Notes: generated from the letters alone by a model not told the origin. 64,000 nt of DNA from Methanomethylophilus sp963631655 (GCA_963631655.1 CAVGRR010000001.1:1-64000); one strand, 5' to 3'. Positions 50,777-60,220 are shown, counted from the stretch's first letter. Numbers and translations are program-made.

Positions 50777-51619
50777 ATGGGTCTGTTCAGGAGAAAGAAA
50801 CAGGAGGCGCCCGAGCCTCCGCCGGAACCGCAGATCGACGAGAACGCCAACTGGCACGTCTACGCCGACAAGGCGTTCGAGAAGGCAGAGGAACAGAACC
50901 TCGTCGAGGCCGTCAAACTGTGGTGCGAGGCGGTCGACCGTTTCGACGAGGACTCTCCGAAATATCTTCTGAAACTCCGCAACGACATCTACGATTTCGT
51001 ATCGAAACAGATGCTCGACATAGCGATCAAGGGAAGGATCCTTCCCACACAGCTGATCGCCGAGGTCGATGCGGAGGCCCAGATCAAACACGGGGAGGTA
51101 TGGAAACCTCTCTGCGAGGACCTTTTCTATTATGCGAAGGAGAACGTCTCCGAGTGCGAAGGTCCCGAATCCTCCTCGATGTTCTTCATTGCCGGTGCCT
51201 ATTCGATAGTCGGGTACCTGCGTTTCTCCTCCGATCCTGTGGAATCCGCGGAGAAATGCCGTGAGGTCTCCAGGCTGGGCACTTTGACCGCGGATCAGTG
51301 TGTCTCCTACGGCAGGGTGGGCTACAAGGGCGGACTGAAACCCAAGATGGGACGCAGGTTCTGCTTTGAGATCGTGGAGTTCTTCGACAGGGTCGCCGAG
51401 GCTCTGGAAGAGGCATCCTCCAAACTGTCCGAGGAAGAACTGGAACAGGTCAGGATCAACAGGAAACTCGACCGTGCCGACCGTCTGCAGCATCTCGCCG
51501 CCGCACTTCAGATCGTATTGGGGTCTTCTGTGGACGGACATCTTCCCAAGAGAAAGAAGGGAGATGCACTCGAGAGGGAACTGTCCCTTTACATCTCGGA
51601 ATTCGTCAAGATTCAGTGA
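50777..51619 (+). CDS. uncharacterised helical protein
   Basis: 280 residues, mostly helical, with a basic N-terminus (LFRRKKQ), a short Pro/Glu stretch, then TPR-like helices ('HVYADKAFEKAEEQNLVEAVKLWCEAVDRF') and more amphipathic helices. No catalytic motif or family recognised; the first 60 residues resemble one TPR pair. It starts 8 bp after the DEAD-box gene and is probably co-transcribed with it. Its end overlaps the convergent second cassette by 14 bp. Confidence 0.6.
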   Translation: MGLFRRKKQEAPEPPPEPQIDENANWHVYADKAFEKAEEQNLVEAVKLWCEAVDRFDEDSPKYLLKLRNDIYDFVSKQMLDIAIKGRILPTQLIAEVDAEAQIKHGEVWKPLCEDLFYYAKENVSECEGPESSSMFFIAGAYSIVGYLRFSSDPVESAEKCREVSRLGTLTADQCVSYGRVGYKGGLKPKMGRRFCFEIVEFFDRVAEALEEASSKLSEEELEQVRINRKLDRADRLQHLAAALQIVLGSSVDGHLPKRKKGDALERELSLYISEFVKIQ

Positions 51620-53759
51620 ATTCCTCGAGTTCGAAATCCAGATCGACCTGGTCCGCCTTGAACTGGTCCACCAGCAGATCTCCCAGGATATACGTGTCGT
51701 ATTTCCCAATCTCGATATCCTTTCTGCAGATGTACGGCAGGAACACATCCGGATCCTGTTTGTCCTTGATCATCTGCCTCAACTTGCCTTCACCCAGGTC
51801 CGTCTTGACGTCCATGTAATACGGTGGTCTGCTGAAGACGTCGTCGACGCCCGGCAGCTGAAGAAGTATCATCCTCAGAGTGTCGAACTGCTTATCGCCC
51901 AACCACGGGTAGAGTCTGTATCCGGTGTTGGTGGGTACGAAGATCCTGTCCATTCCGACCCTTACGGCCATTTTGCGGCAGTGTTCTAGGGCGGTCGCGG
52001 CATTTTCATCGATATACGGGTATTCTTCGGTGGAGAAGAGGACCTCTTTCATCTTCTTGAGGATCCTCGTGTTTACATTCGGGATGCTGGAGGACCAGGG
52101 TGTGGTAACATTGCCGTTGGATTCCTCCACCTCGGCACGGCTCTCCTTGGCGGAGTATGCTTTGACACGCCATATGCGGCCCGCCAGCTGGATAAGGTCC
52201 CCTTCATGGGGGATGTGCTGGATGGAACCGACCGATTTCTCGTTGAAGACGATCTCCACTTCCTTTCCGACCGAGAAGACAGCACAGAATTCGCGGTTGA
52301 ACGCAAGCGATTCCCCCTTGGGTCCGAGAAGAAGCGTCCCGTCCTCCATCCTCTGAAGGAACCCGTTACTGAGCATGTCCTTTAGGAGCGTGTGGTATTC
52401 GTTGGGGGTTATGTTCTTGAAGGGGTAAAGCGAGAGCACCTCCTCCAGCAGTTCCGCATATTTGCATCCGATCCCGGATTTGATGTACTGTATCGTCTGG
52501 TGGAAAAGGAGTCCGAACGGCATCTTCGGGGATTCACAGGGTTCGATCCACCTGTCTTTGATGATGAGTTCGACGAGGGCGATGCATTTGATGAGGTCCC
52601 AGAACATCTCTCCGGAACCGGAGAATGCCTTGGCGAGGTCCTCGTTGCAGTAGATTATCATATTCTGCATACCGCCGCGCCTTCCGGAACGACCCATCCT
52701 CTGGACCATGCTGGAACATGTGAACGGGGTCCCGATCTGAACGATGCGGTCGAGGTTTCCGATATCTATTCCCAGTTCCAAAGTGACGGTGGCGACCACG
52801 GCGGCCTTCATCTCGCAGCTTTTCAGTGCGTTCTCGGCGTTCGTTCTGAGTTCCTTGGAGATGCTGCCGTGGTGGATGAACACCTCGCCGGGGTGGTGAT
52901 AAAAGTAGGCCAGGGCCATGAGGGAATGTGCGGTCTTTTCGGCGGAATCACGGCTGTTGGCGAACACGATACAGCTTTTTCCTTTGATATCAGCGTAGAG
53001 TTTCTCATAGTACTTTTCGACCGCTATATCTCTTGAATTCGGGTCGTCCTCGGTCTTCCGGGGGAACTGATTGTATCTGATCTCGATCTCCCTGTTCCCG
53101 CAGGCGTCGTCGGTGACGACCTTTGTATCCACCCCTGTGTTGGCCGTGATCCATTCGCATACGGGCTTCGGATCGGATATGGTCGCTGAAAGACCCAGAC
53201 GTCTCGGTCTGCAGCCTGTGATCTTCTCGATGCGTTCGAGGCAGCACAGCAACTGAAGGCCCCTGTCGGAGGCCATGAAGGCGTGTACCTCGTCGATCAC
53301 CACGAATCTCAATTGAGAGAAAAGCTGACAGAGACGTTCAGGTTTGTTTGTGACGATGTTCTGCAGGGATTCGGGGGTGATCTGAAGGATCCCGGAAGGG
53401 TTGTCGAGCGACTGCTTTTTCTTATGGTCGCTGACATCCCCGTGCCACGCGGTCACTTTGATCTCCGAGTCTCTGAGGACAGGTTTCAGTCTTTCGAACT
53501 GGTCGTCGATCAATGCTTTCAGCGGACCGATGTACAGGGCACCGAACCCTTTCGGTTCGTTCTCGTAGAGGGAGCCGATGATAGGGAACATGGCCGCCTC
53601 GGTCTTACCGCTCGATGTTCCGGCGGAGATGAGGATGTGCGACCTGGTGTTCAGCACGAGGTCGTACGTCTCCAGCTGAATGTCCCTGAAGGACCTCCAC
53701 CTGTTGTCGTGGATGTACTCCTGAATGAACCAGGGCAGATCGGAGAAGAGATCGCTCAT
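51606..53759 (-). CDS. sngC: DEAD/DEAH superfamily 2 helicase (SngC-like), second cassette
   Basis: 717 residues. Motifs: GTSSGKTEA (I), 'PLKALIDDQFERL' (Ia), DEVH (II), SATIS (III), 'VTLELGIDIGNL' and QRMGRSGRRG (VI), then a long C-terminal extension as in the first-cassette helicase. Overlaps the ATPase gene by 4 bp. Closest visible relative in the window is the protein at 35544-37787. Confidence 0.85.
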   Translation of the reverse strand: MSDLFSDLPWFIQEYIHDNRWRSFRDIQLETYDLVLNTRSHILISAGTSSGKTEAAMFPIIGSLYENEPKGFGALYIGPLKALIDDQFERLKPVLRDSEIKVTAWHGDVSDHKKKQSLDNPSGILQITPESLQNIVTNKPERLCQLFSQLRFVVIDEVHAFMASDRGLQLLCCLERIEKITGCRPRRLGLSATISDPKPVCEWITANTGVDTKVVTDDACGNREIEIRYNQFPRKTEDDPNSRDIAVEKYYEKLYADIKGKSCIVFANSRDSAEKTAHSLMALAYFYHHPGEVFIHHGSISKELRTNAENALKSCEMKAAVVATVTLELGIDIGNLDRIVQIGTPFTCSSMVQRMGRSGRRGGMQNMIIYCNEDLAKAFSGSGEMFWDLIKCIALVELIIKDRWIEPCESPKMPFGLLFHQTIQYIKSGIGCKYAELLEEVLSLYPFKNITPNEYHTLLKDMLSNGFLQRMEDGTLLLGPKGESLAFNREFCAVFSVGKEVEIVFNEKSVGSIQHIPHEGDLIQLAGRIWRVKAYSAKESRAEVEESNGNVTTPWSSSIPNVNTRILKKMKEVLFSTEEYPYIDENAATALEHCRKMAVRVGMDRIFVPTNTGYRLYPWLGDKQFDTLRMILLQLPGVDDVFSRPPYYMDVKTDLGEGKLRQMIKDKQDPDVFLPYICRKDIEIGKYDTYILGDLLVDQFKADQVDLDFELEEFTES

Positions 53760-55027
53760 ACGTCGAGGTCCCCGAGATAGTCATCTGGGTCTTTCGGTTT
53801 CACGGTCCTTCCGCGGACGAGTTTATCGAAACTCGCGTCGGGGTTCTGATGGAGGGTGTCGAGGAGACTGATCAGGTCCCTGGTGATCTCACGCGGGGTG
53901 GTGAGGGACGAGGAGACACTGTTGCTTAGTACGGTCTTCAGATAGATCTCCAGTTTGTTGTCATCGATCTCCGATGTGTATCCGTATTTCTGTTCGTGCA
54001 GGCCCTTTATGGTACGCAGAAGGACGAATATCTCCTCGTTGGAAAGGGGCTTGAGGTTGATGATAGGTCCGAGATAATTGTCATAGTCCGATTCGTAACG
54101 TCCGGAGATGAGACGTGATTTCAGAGCATCGTAACTGAACAGTCCGCGGGCCGGGTCCTTGATGAACTCGGGGGTTCCGCAGACGTAGATCGAGAGGTAC
54201 ATCGATTTGCCCTGCATGATGTCGTTGAACATCGTCAGGAGACGTTCGTAGTTGTTGGAACGGGAGACCTTGCTGGGAAGTTTGTAGAGGACGACGGCCT
54301 CGTCGAGGAAGACTACGAGCCCTTTGTAATCCAGAACCTTGAACAGACGGGCCCAGAGCTTGATTATCTCATACCAGTCGGAGTCGTCGATGAGGGTGTT
54401 GATGCCAAGTTCCCTTCTGACATTGCTCTTGAGGTCGTATTCTCCTTTGAGCCACCTCAGCGAAGGGGAGTCTTCCGCGTTGCTGAGGAAGTCGTACATA
54501 TATCCGCTGATCATCAGTGCGAAATCATGGCAGAACTGAAGGGAGGAGAACTCCTTGGTCCTTGCTCTGACCGCGGACAGGATGCATTCCTTCGTGATGT
54601 TGTCCTCTCCAACCTCTTCGGAGATGGACATCGCCCACTCCTGGAGGATGGGCTCCAGGGCTCCGCCTTCGGGTCTTGCGCGGTACGCCGCATTCTTGAT
54701 GAGTTCGCGGTAGGTGTTCACTCCCTCGTCCTTGGACCCGGTGAGCCTGCGGTTGATGGCAAGGTCGGCATCCATCACCACGAAGCCTTTGTCCATCGCA
54801 TAGTTTCTGACCATCTGGGTCATGAAACTTTTACCGTTTCCGTAACGTCCGGAGATGAAGCGGAAGGCACCTCCGCCTTCGGCCGTGTCATCGAGATCTG
54901 CAACGAAGGTCTCGGTCTCCTTCTTCCTTCCGACCGCGATGTATTCCAGTCCGCGGCGGGGGACCACGCCCGAGGAGATGGCGTTCATCAGGGTGTTGAG
55001 GGTCCTTTTGGGGATGGTCGGTGTCAT
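53756..55027 (-). CDS. sngB: P-loop ATPase (DUF2791, SngB-like), second cassette
   Basis: 423 residues. Walker A GRYGNGKSF near residue 58 and Walker B 'LVVFLDEAVVLYK' near residue 240; opening 'SSGVVPRRGLEYIAVGRKKE' is clearly homologous to the ATPase at 34229-35539. Overlaps both neighbours by 4 bp, so the three genes form a tightly coupled operon. Confidence 0.82.
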   Translation of the reverse strand: MTPTIPKRTLNTLMNAISSGVVPRRGLEYIAVGRKKETETFVADLDDTAEGGGAFRFISGRYGNGKSFMTQMVRNYAMDKGFVVMDADLAINRRLTGSKDEGVNTYRELIKNAAYRARPEGGALEPILQEWAMSISEEVGEDNITKECILSAVRARTKEFSSLQFCHDFALMISGYMYDFLSNAEDSPSLRWLKGEYDLKSNVRRELGINTLIDDSDWYEIIKLWARLFKVLDYKGLVVFLDEAVVLYKLPSKVSRSNNYERLLTMFNDIMQGKSMYLSIYVCGTPEFIKDPARGLFSYDALKSRLISGRYESDYDNYLGPIINLKPLSNEEIFVLLRTIKGLHEQKYGYTSEIDDNKLEIYLKTVLSNSVSSSLTTPREITRDLISLLDTLHQNPDASFDKLVRGRTVKPKDPDDYLGDLDV

Positions 55028-57192
55028 TGTCTCATGTTCCTTATATCGTTCAAATAATCGTCTACAATCGTTCCGTTCTCTATGATCGTGTCCCCGATGC
55101 AGTCGAGGGATTTGCCGTTGATCGAATCCTCGATCTTCGTGCGGGATGCTCCGGTCTTCTTCAGGAGTTCCTTGGCCTGTCTGGGGGATTGGACAAGGGC
55201 ATCGAGGTATTCCTTCTCCGAAGGGTCGAGAACATCGTTCAATGCCTTCCAGGGGTCGTCCGGGGAAAGTTGAATATCGGTCTGAACCGCCGGTTCGGGC
55301 TTGACATCAGGTGTTGTATTTTCCTCCTCTGGCACATACATCATATCGGTGACCGCGGCGAGGTCCGACTGTGCCTCGGAGATGGCGTCGCGGTTCAGTA
55401 CAATCTTGGTCTGAGGTTTCGGTTCAGGCAGTTCGGCCTTCTGTGTGATGACCGATTTGAATATCTTCGCACAGTCCGCTCCGAGGAATGTGAAGGTCTT
55501 CTTCATGCCTAGATCGTCAAATGATTTTCCGGAAAGCAGGGCAGACATGTACCTCACGGATTTGTCGATGAAGTTCACGAACTTCGGTGCTTCAAGATAA
55601 TTGGTGTACCTCACCTTCGCCTCGGCCCTGCCTCTCAGGTAGTCGAGACCTACGAACAGTGTCCTCCAGGTGCTGACGGATTTGGCGTTGAACATCTTTT
55701 CCGGAGCGGTGTCCTTGATGACCTCCTTGAACACCTCCTGAAGTGCCTGGGACAATGTCTGTACGGGGATGTCCTCGCTGATGTAGCGCACGTTCATTCC
55801 GCCGGAACGCATGATGCCCAGGAGAGTGGAGTCTAGAGGGACCTTGTTCGTTCCTTTGATGAATTCCTCGATCCAGGAATTCACCACATATCTGTCGAGA
55901 TACACCCTGTGGTCGCTGAAGCTGTGTCCTTCCAGCAGTTCGTAGTCGATGAGCACGGATGCGATCAGATTCTTCCCTGCTCCCCCGTAGGTCTCCATCA
56001 GTCTCTGGAGGATCGAAGGCGTGAACGGGGTGTCGAGGTTGATCAGTTCGGAGAGGAACAGGTTCAGGTACCCGTTGTCGGTGTCGAGAGGCACTCCGCG
56101 CATGAAAGACTGTTTCCAATGCACATAATAGTCGAACTGTTCCTGCGTAAGGTCGAGGAAGCAGGGATGTTCGCAGTCCGAGGTGACGTATTTCGCATTC
56201 TCCGATTCGGGATGGATCTTGGAGAATGTGAGGAGGTCTCCGAGCGTGTTCCTGTGGGCACCGTTGGGTGCTGCGGTGGGGTCGGAGAAACAGGACGGAC
56301 CGAGTGCTGTGGGACTGGAGCCCAGGGGGCGGACAAGGACCGTAGTCAGTTTGAGGTTCGGGTTAGATAAGTATTCAGGTGCATCATCTTTTCTGATACG
56401 CGGACTTGCGATATTCTCTTCGAACGGGATGCTGGGAGTTTCGGTCTTTTTCCATTTTCCGGTACAGATCGCATACATTGTTTTGAAGAGTTTTGAGATC
56501 ATATCTCCTGTTGATCTGTAACTGACGATCTCCAACGGCACCTTTTTTCCGAGATAGGCATAGTCTCTGAAGGGCAGAATGCATGATTTGGTACTATGCA
56601 TAAAGGTTCTGATCAGATTACAACCCGTTTTGTTCACCAGATATCTGTCATATGAACGTAATAGTTCACACATTCTCTCTGCTATTGATTCAGCATCCTC
56701 TTCATTGGAAATTTCCGGAACATATGTGGATATGAAATCCACAGGCAAGTATGAAACCAGATAGGTCAAGGCTCTTGGGAGAAATTCAGGATCCACCGTA
56801 GCCATCCATTCGGAATACGGCGGCATTATGGTGTTGAACCTTTGGGAATATTCGAACCCGACGGAAAGAAGTTCAGGATAGAGGGGTGAACCATTTGGTG
56901 CACAAGATGTGCAGAGCGTGTTCATCATTTCAGATGCTTTTTCGATATCTGGGTCATTGATGATCTCGGTGACCAGCAGCCATGTGTAACCGTCCGCCGC
57001 TTTCCTGAATTCAGGTGTTCCGAGGGTGCTTCTCCAGTACAGATAGTAATTGAGCTGGTCCGGGGTCAGGTCGGAGAACACAGGATATTTCAGGATGATC
57101 CCGACGGGTCTGCAGGGCAGTCCGGGGACGTCACGGTACCTGTCGAGCTGGGTTTTCAGGGCCTCTTTCTGAGGGGCGAATCTGTCGGTCAC
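55024..57192 (-). CDS. sngA: TerB-domain protein (SngA-like) with two TerB-N-type segments
   Basis: About 722 residues from a GTG at 57192 with GGGAGGAG upstream; an in-frame TTG at 57243 lacks this. Two TerB-N-like segments are readable: near residue 50 ('LTPDQLNYYLYWRS', 'LLVTEIIND') and near residue 360 ('LTQEQFDYYVHWKQ', 'LFLSELINL'). The C-terminus is TerB-C-like ('LDPSEKEYLDALV' to 'IDDYLNDI'-type end). This double arrangement differs from the first cassette. Some AT-rich stretches suggest transfer. Confidence 0.7.
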   Translation of the reverse strand: MTDRFAPQKEALKTQLDRYRDVPGLPCRPVGIILKYPVFSDLTPDQLNYYLYWRSTLGTPEFRKAADGYTWLLVTEIINDPDIEKASEMMNTLCTSCAPNGSPLYPELLSVGFEYSQRFNTIMPPYSEWMATVDPEFLPRALTYLVSYLPVDFISTYVPEISNEEDAESIAERMCELLRSYDRYLVNKTGCNLIRTFMHSTKSCILPFRDYAYLGKKVPLEIVSYRSTGDMISKLFKTMYAICTGKWKKTETPSIPFEENIASPRIRKDDAPEYLSNPNLKLTTVLVRPLGSSPTALGPSCFSDPTAAPNGAHRNTLGDLLTFSKIHPESENAKYVTSDCEHPCFLDLTQEQFDYYVHWKQSFMRGVPLDTDNGYLNLFLSELINLDTPFTPSILQRLMETYGGAGKNLIASVLIDYELLEGHSFSDHRVYLDRYVVNSWIEEFIKGTNKVPLDSTLLGIMRSGGMNVRYISEDIPVQTLSQALQEVFKEVIKDTAPEKMFNAKSVSTWRTLFVGLDYLRGRAEAKVRYTNYLEAPKFVNFIDKSVRYMSALLSGKSFDDLGMKKTFTFLGADCAKIFKSVITQKAELPEPKPQTKIVLNRDAISEAQSDLAAVTDMMYVPEEENTTPDVKPEPAVQTDIQLSPDDPWKALNDVLDPSEKEYLDALVQSPRQAKELLKKTGASRTKIEDSINGKSLDCIGDTIIENGTIVDDYLNDIRNMRQ

Positions 57193-57493
57193 CGATACTC
57201 CTCCCGACGGAAAACAACGGTCTGCTGTTCTGACAGCGAACAATCAATAATGAATCCGAACCTGCACAAAATACCCCGATCCCCCTTATCGTTGGGGGGT
57301 ATGAGTAACTTGCATTAACATTTTTGCATTGAGTACTTTTTTTGGCAGGTATTTTCGGATTCCGATCAAAGAGGGGAGGGGTCCGCAAGGGGCCGATTTA
57401 GTTGTTCTTTCCTCGGAAAACCGTTCGAAAACGACATAAAGGATGCACAATCAGTATATATCCAGAACAGAACTCACCCACGAGGTAATCAAT
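57193..57493. other. 300-bp intergenic region between second cassette and small basic protein
   Basis: Holds an inverted repeat ATACCCC (57271-57277)/GGGGTAT (57296-57302) with inner C and G runs, two TTGCATT repeats (57312-57336), a T7 tract, and a TATA-like AGTATATATCC (about 57454-57464) before the gene at 57494. No tRNA or protein gene seen. Confidence 0.45.
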
Positions 57494-57640
57494 ATGCCGA
57501 TGAGCAAAAAACAGCTGACCAAGAAGGCTCAGCAGGACAAAGCCGAGGCGGCCGAACTTCAGAAGAAAGCTGAATCCGGCGATTCCGAGGCCAAACGCAA
57601 ACTCGAGAAACTCGAGAAAAAGATGAAGAAAAAGAAATGA
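57494..57640 (+). CDS. small lysine-rich protein (48 aa)
   Basis: 48 residues from the ATG at 57494, with GAGGT 8 bp upstream. Highly charged: KKQ, KKAQQDKAEAAELQKKAE, and a terminal KKMKKKK run. One helix is likely. Similar in composition to the protein at 9895-10203. Not a known ribosomal protein by eye; may bind RNA or DNA. Confidence 0.55.
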   Translation: MPMSKKQLTKKAQQDKAEAAELQKKAESGDSEAKRKLEKLEKKMKKKK

Positions 57641-57751
57641 TTTTCTCGGGGGTCCACACCCCCCTTCTTACTATGACCCAGACGTCGTTTTTTGAGCGTC
57701 GGGGAACAAGATATTTATAGTGATAATTCCAGTCACTGTCGAGGTATTAGT

Positions 57752-58279
57752 ATGGCTGTATCTCTCAAAGATGCTATGGCTGGAAACGCACTCCTTACTG
57801 CGATCATGTACGTCCTCATCGGTATCGTGATGCTCGCATTCGGAAACGGATCCATCAACTTTATCTTCTGGCTCTCCGGTCTCATAATGATTGTCATCGG
57901 AATCGTCCAGATCGTCATGAAATCGACTGACATCAAAGGTGGATTAATTACCATTATCGTCGGTATTATTCTGATCATCATCGGAGCCTTCGACGACATC
58001 GCAAAGATCCTCGTCGGAATCATCCTGATCTTCTCTGCCCTCCCTGCACTCGGTGCAGCTTCCAACGGAATCGCGGAGAAATTCGGAATGGGATCCATCG
58101 ACACCGGTTCTGCAACCCTCAACAAGGTCATGGCTGTTGTCCTCCTTGTTATCGGTATCTGCCTCATCGTCGGACTTGTCGTCAGCGATGCAAGCAACGT
58201 TGCAGACATCCTTATCAGGGTCGGCGGAGCAGTCCTCCTCGTCCTTGGTCTTGTCAACCTTGTAAAGGCACTCAAGTGA
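57752..58279 (+). CDS. six-span small membrane protein
   Basis: 175 residues from the ATG at 57752 (GAGGT upstream). Nearly all hydrophobic: about five to six transmembrane segments such as 'VLIGIVMLAFGNGSINFIFWLSGLIMIVIG' and 'ITIIVGIILIIIGAF'. Resembles the HdeD/DUF308 type of short-loop membrane proteins, without proven function. Hairpin ACGGCGG/CCGCCGT follows the stop. Confidence 0.65.
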   Translation: MAVSLKDAMAGNALLTAIMYVLIGIVMLAFGNGSINFIFWLSGLIMIVIGIVQIVMKSTDIKGGLITIIVGIILIIIGAFDDIAKILVGIILIFSALPALGAASNGIAEKFGMGSIDTGSATLNKVMAVVLLVIGICLIVGLVVSDASNVADILIRVGGAVLLVLGLVNLVKALK

Positions 58280-58288
58280 AAACCTCTT

Positions 58289-58307
58289 ACGGCGGTCTGT
58301 CCGCCGT
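58289..58307 (+). terminator. hairpin after membrane protein gene
   Basis: ACGGCGG (58289-58295) and CCGCCGT (58301-58307), perfect 7-bp stem, 5-nt loop, 10 nt after the stop; no T-run. Confidence 0.5.
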
Positions 58308-58366
58308 CCTATCCCCCATCAGGTCATTATGATCTCCGGGGGACCGGGACATTTTACCGTAATCGG

Positions 58367-58495
58367 ATGTTTATATCAGAGTTCTGAGGGAACTTCATTC
58401 AGGATTCAATCGATGACGGGCCCGTATTTATCCAACAATGGATGTTTCAACAGTTATTTTCGTTTTATTAGAGTAATTACTGTTTTTTTCATAAT
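58367..58495 (+). ncRNA. possible small RNA gene
   Basis: A TATA-like TGTTTATATCAG (58367-58378) is followed by about 75 nt with a small GTTC/GAAC hairpin and then an imperfect hairpin ACAGTTATT/AATTACTGT ending in seven T (58489-58495). No coding sequence fits. Could instead be promoter-proximal structure of the next gene. Confidence 0.25.
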
Positions 58496-58547
58496 ATATT
58501 AGTCAAATGGGTAACCTTTACATAGTACGAGAGAATAGAACCGTCCG

Positions 58548-59102
58548 ATGTCGTTATTTAATGATTCAAAGAACGCAGGACTCGCACTCGTAGTCTGTGC
58601 TATCCTGCTGCTCCTCGGAGCCATCGTCAGCATCGTTTGTGAATTCACCGATGAGGGAGACACTGAACTCGCAGTTATTGTCGCCGCTATCGGAGCCATC
58701 CTTGGAGCCTTCCTTTACTTCGGTTTCGGAAGGAGCGTCATGAAAGGAGAGCTCACCGATAAATTTGACATTGTCTGCAGGTTTGTTCAGGTCTTCGCAT
58801 ACGTTCAGATCGTTGAGGGTATCTTCTACCTCTGGAAAGAGCCCGCATCCGGTGTCGTGAACATCATCATCGGTCTTATCGCCCTCTTCATCTACAAGAA
58901 GATCACCGACGGAAAGGAGACCCTCTTCGACAAAATCGTCTGGGTCATCCTCCTCATCCTCTTCATCCTTACCATCATCGCTGGTATCGTCTACATCTGC
59001 ACCATCACCGGTGCCGTCCTCGGTATCGCTTACGTCTTTATCGGAATCTTCATGACTATGTCCGTTCTCGACAACGACGTGAAAGCGAAGTTCGGAATGT
59101 GA
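58548..59102 (+). CDS. four-span membrane protein
   Basis: 184 residues with four to five hydrophobic segments ('GLALVVCAILLLLGAIVSIVCEF', 'ELAVIVAAIGAILGAFLYFGFG', 'IVWVILLILFILTIIAGIVYICTI'-type) and short charged loops. No recognised family. Own promoter (TTCATAATATATTAG, about 58493-58507) and a strong terminator. Confidence 0.65.
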   Translation: MSLFNDSKNAGLALVVCAILLLLGAIVSIVCEFTDEGDTELAVIVAAIGAILGAFLYFGFGRSVMKGELTDKFDIVCRFVQVFAYVQIVEGIFYLWKEPASGVVNIIIGLIALFIYKKITDGKETLFDKIVWVILLILFILTIIAGIVYICTITGAVLGIAYVFIGIFMTMSVLDNDVKAKFGM

Positions 59103-59122
59103 AGCTCATAAACTAAACTCCT

Positions 59123-59156
59123 TCTCCCCCAACGGGGAGAACCCTTTTCTTTTTTC
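59123..59156 (+). terminator. strong terminator
   Basis: TTCTCCCC-CAAC-GGGGAGAA (59123-59142), perfect 8-bp stem, followed by CCCTTTTCTTTTTT. Confidence 0.85.
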
Positions 59157-59267
59157 AATCTGATTCCGATCCCGGGCTGTTCCGATAATCGGTCCTGTTA
59201 CACATTAACGGATTTCACAGGCTGGGTCTTTCATTCTTTTTAAATAGGAATGCTGTGTTTTTCAATT

Positions 59268-59945
59268 ATGAAGTATACAATCACGGGCAGCAATCTGCAG
59301 TTCGCGAACATTGAGATCGAACCCGGGGAGATCTTCCAGTCCCAGGCCGGCGCCATGGTCATGATGTCGGGCAACATGAAAATGGTCTCCAAGATGGAGG
59401 GCGGATTCCTCTCAGGAATCAAAAGGTCCCTTTCAGGTTCCTCCTTCATGCTTGTGAAATACAATGCGGAAGGCGGACCCGGTACCCTGAGCATCTCCGG
59501 AAACGCACCCGGAAAGATCCTCGACATCGACGTCGCAAAGGGTGCCTGGCTCTGTCAGAAGAACGCATACCTCGGAAGCGAGGAGACCGTCAATTTCGAT
59601 ATGGCGTTCCAGAAGAAGCTGAGCTCCATCTTCTTCGGAGGAGAGGGGCTTATCCTTCAGAAGGTGTCGGGGACCGGTATGGTGTTCATCCACGCCTGCG
59701 GAGACCTCCATATAATCGATCTCCAGCCGGGACAGGTACTCAAGGTGTCCACCTCCAACGCCGTTGCCTGGCAGGACACTGTGAAATACGACATCGCTTC
59801 GATCGGAATCAAGAACGCCCTGTTCAGCGGAGAAGGACTCTTCGTCACCACCCTCACCGGTCCCGGAAAGGTCGTCATCCAGTCCATGACCCTCGGCGAT
59901 CTGGCAGCCTCCCTGTTACCTTACATACCGACAAGTTCGAGTTGA
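59268..59945 (+). CDS. AIM24/TIGR00266-family protein
   Basis: 225 residues from the ATG at 59268. All-beta pattern with repeated Gly-rich turns, 'MKYTITGSNLQFANIEIEPGE', 'SQAGAMVMMSGNM', 'GEGLILQKVSGTGMVFIHACGD', typical of the AIM24 double-stranded helix fold. The family function is unknown; mitochondrial AIM24 affects inner-membrane structure. Its stop overlaps an alternative start of the next membrane protein, so they are probably co-expressed. Confidence 0.85.
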   Translation: MKYTITGSNLQFANIEIEPGEIFQSQAGAMVMMSGNMKMVSKMEGGFLSGIKRSLSGSSFMLVKYNAEGGPGTLSISGNAPGKILDIDVAKGAWLCQKNAYLGSEETVNFDMAFQKKLSSIFFGGEGLILQKVSGTGMVFIHACGDLHIIDLQPGQVLKVSTSNAVAWQDTVKYDIASIGIKNALFSGEGLFVTTLTGPGKVVIQSMTLGDLAASLLPYIPTSSS

Positions 59946-59950
59946 TAACC

Positions 59951-60220
59951 ATGGATAAAACCAATGCATTTGCAGCCGGAACCGTGATCCTGGCAATCCT
60001 CATCATCGCCGCTGCGGCCTACGCATACATCTCCGGAGGCCTTGAACTCCTCTGGACCGCGTTCATCGTAGCCATCGTGATCATCATCGCGGCCTTCCTG
60101 ATACTCTATTTCGTCTTCGGCACCTACTACTTCGTGAAGCAGAAGGACACCACCCACGTCGACAGCGGCATGTCGCTCGGAGATGTCTCCGAGGTCGACC
60201 GCGAGATGGAAAAGAAGTAA
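59951..60220 (+). CDS. two-span membrane protein
   Basis: 89 residues from the ATG at 59951 (5 nt after the AIM24-like stop). Two hydrophobic segments (about 8-28 and 34-58), then a charged tail ending EVDREMEKK. No family. Co-transcribed with the AIM24-like gene. Ends in TAA. Confidence 0.6.
   Translation: MDKTNAFAAGTVILAILIIAAAAYAYISGGLELLWTAFIVAIVIIIAAFLILYFVFGTYYFVKQKDTTHVDSGMSLGDVSEVDREMEKK

Noticed and set aside
57300..57440. tRNA-like TTCGAAA stretch
   Set aside because: No cloverleaf: T-stem and acceptor do not pair. No tRNA or rRNA gene was found anywhere in the window.
58414..58503. 29-codon frame ending in TAG
   Set aside because: No ribosome site, overlaps the hairpin and T7 tract; random AT-rich frame.
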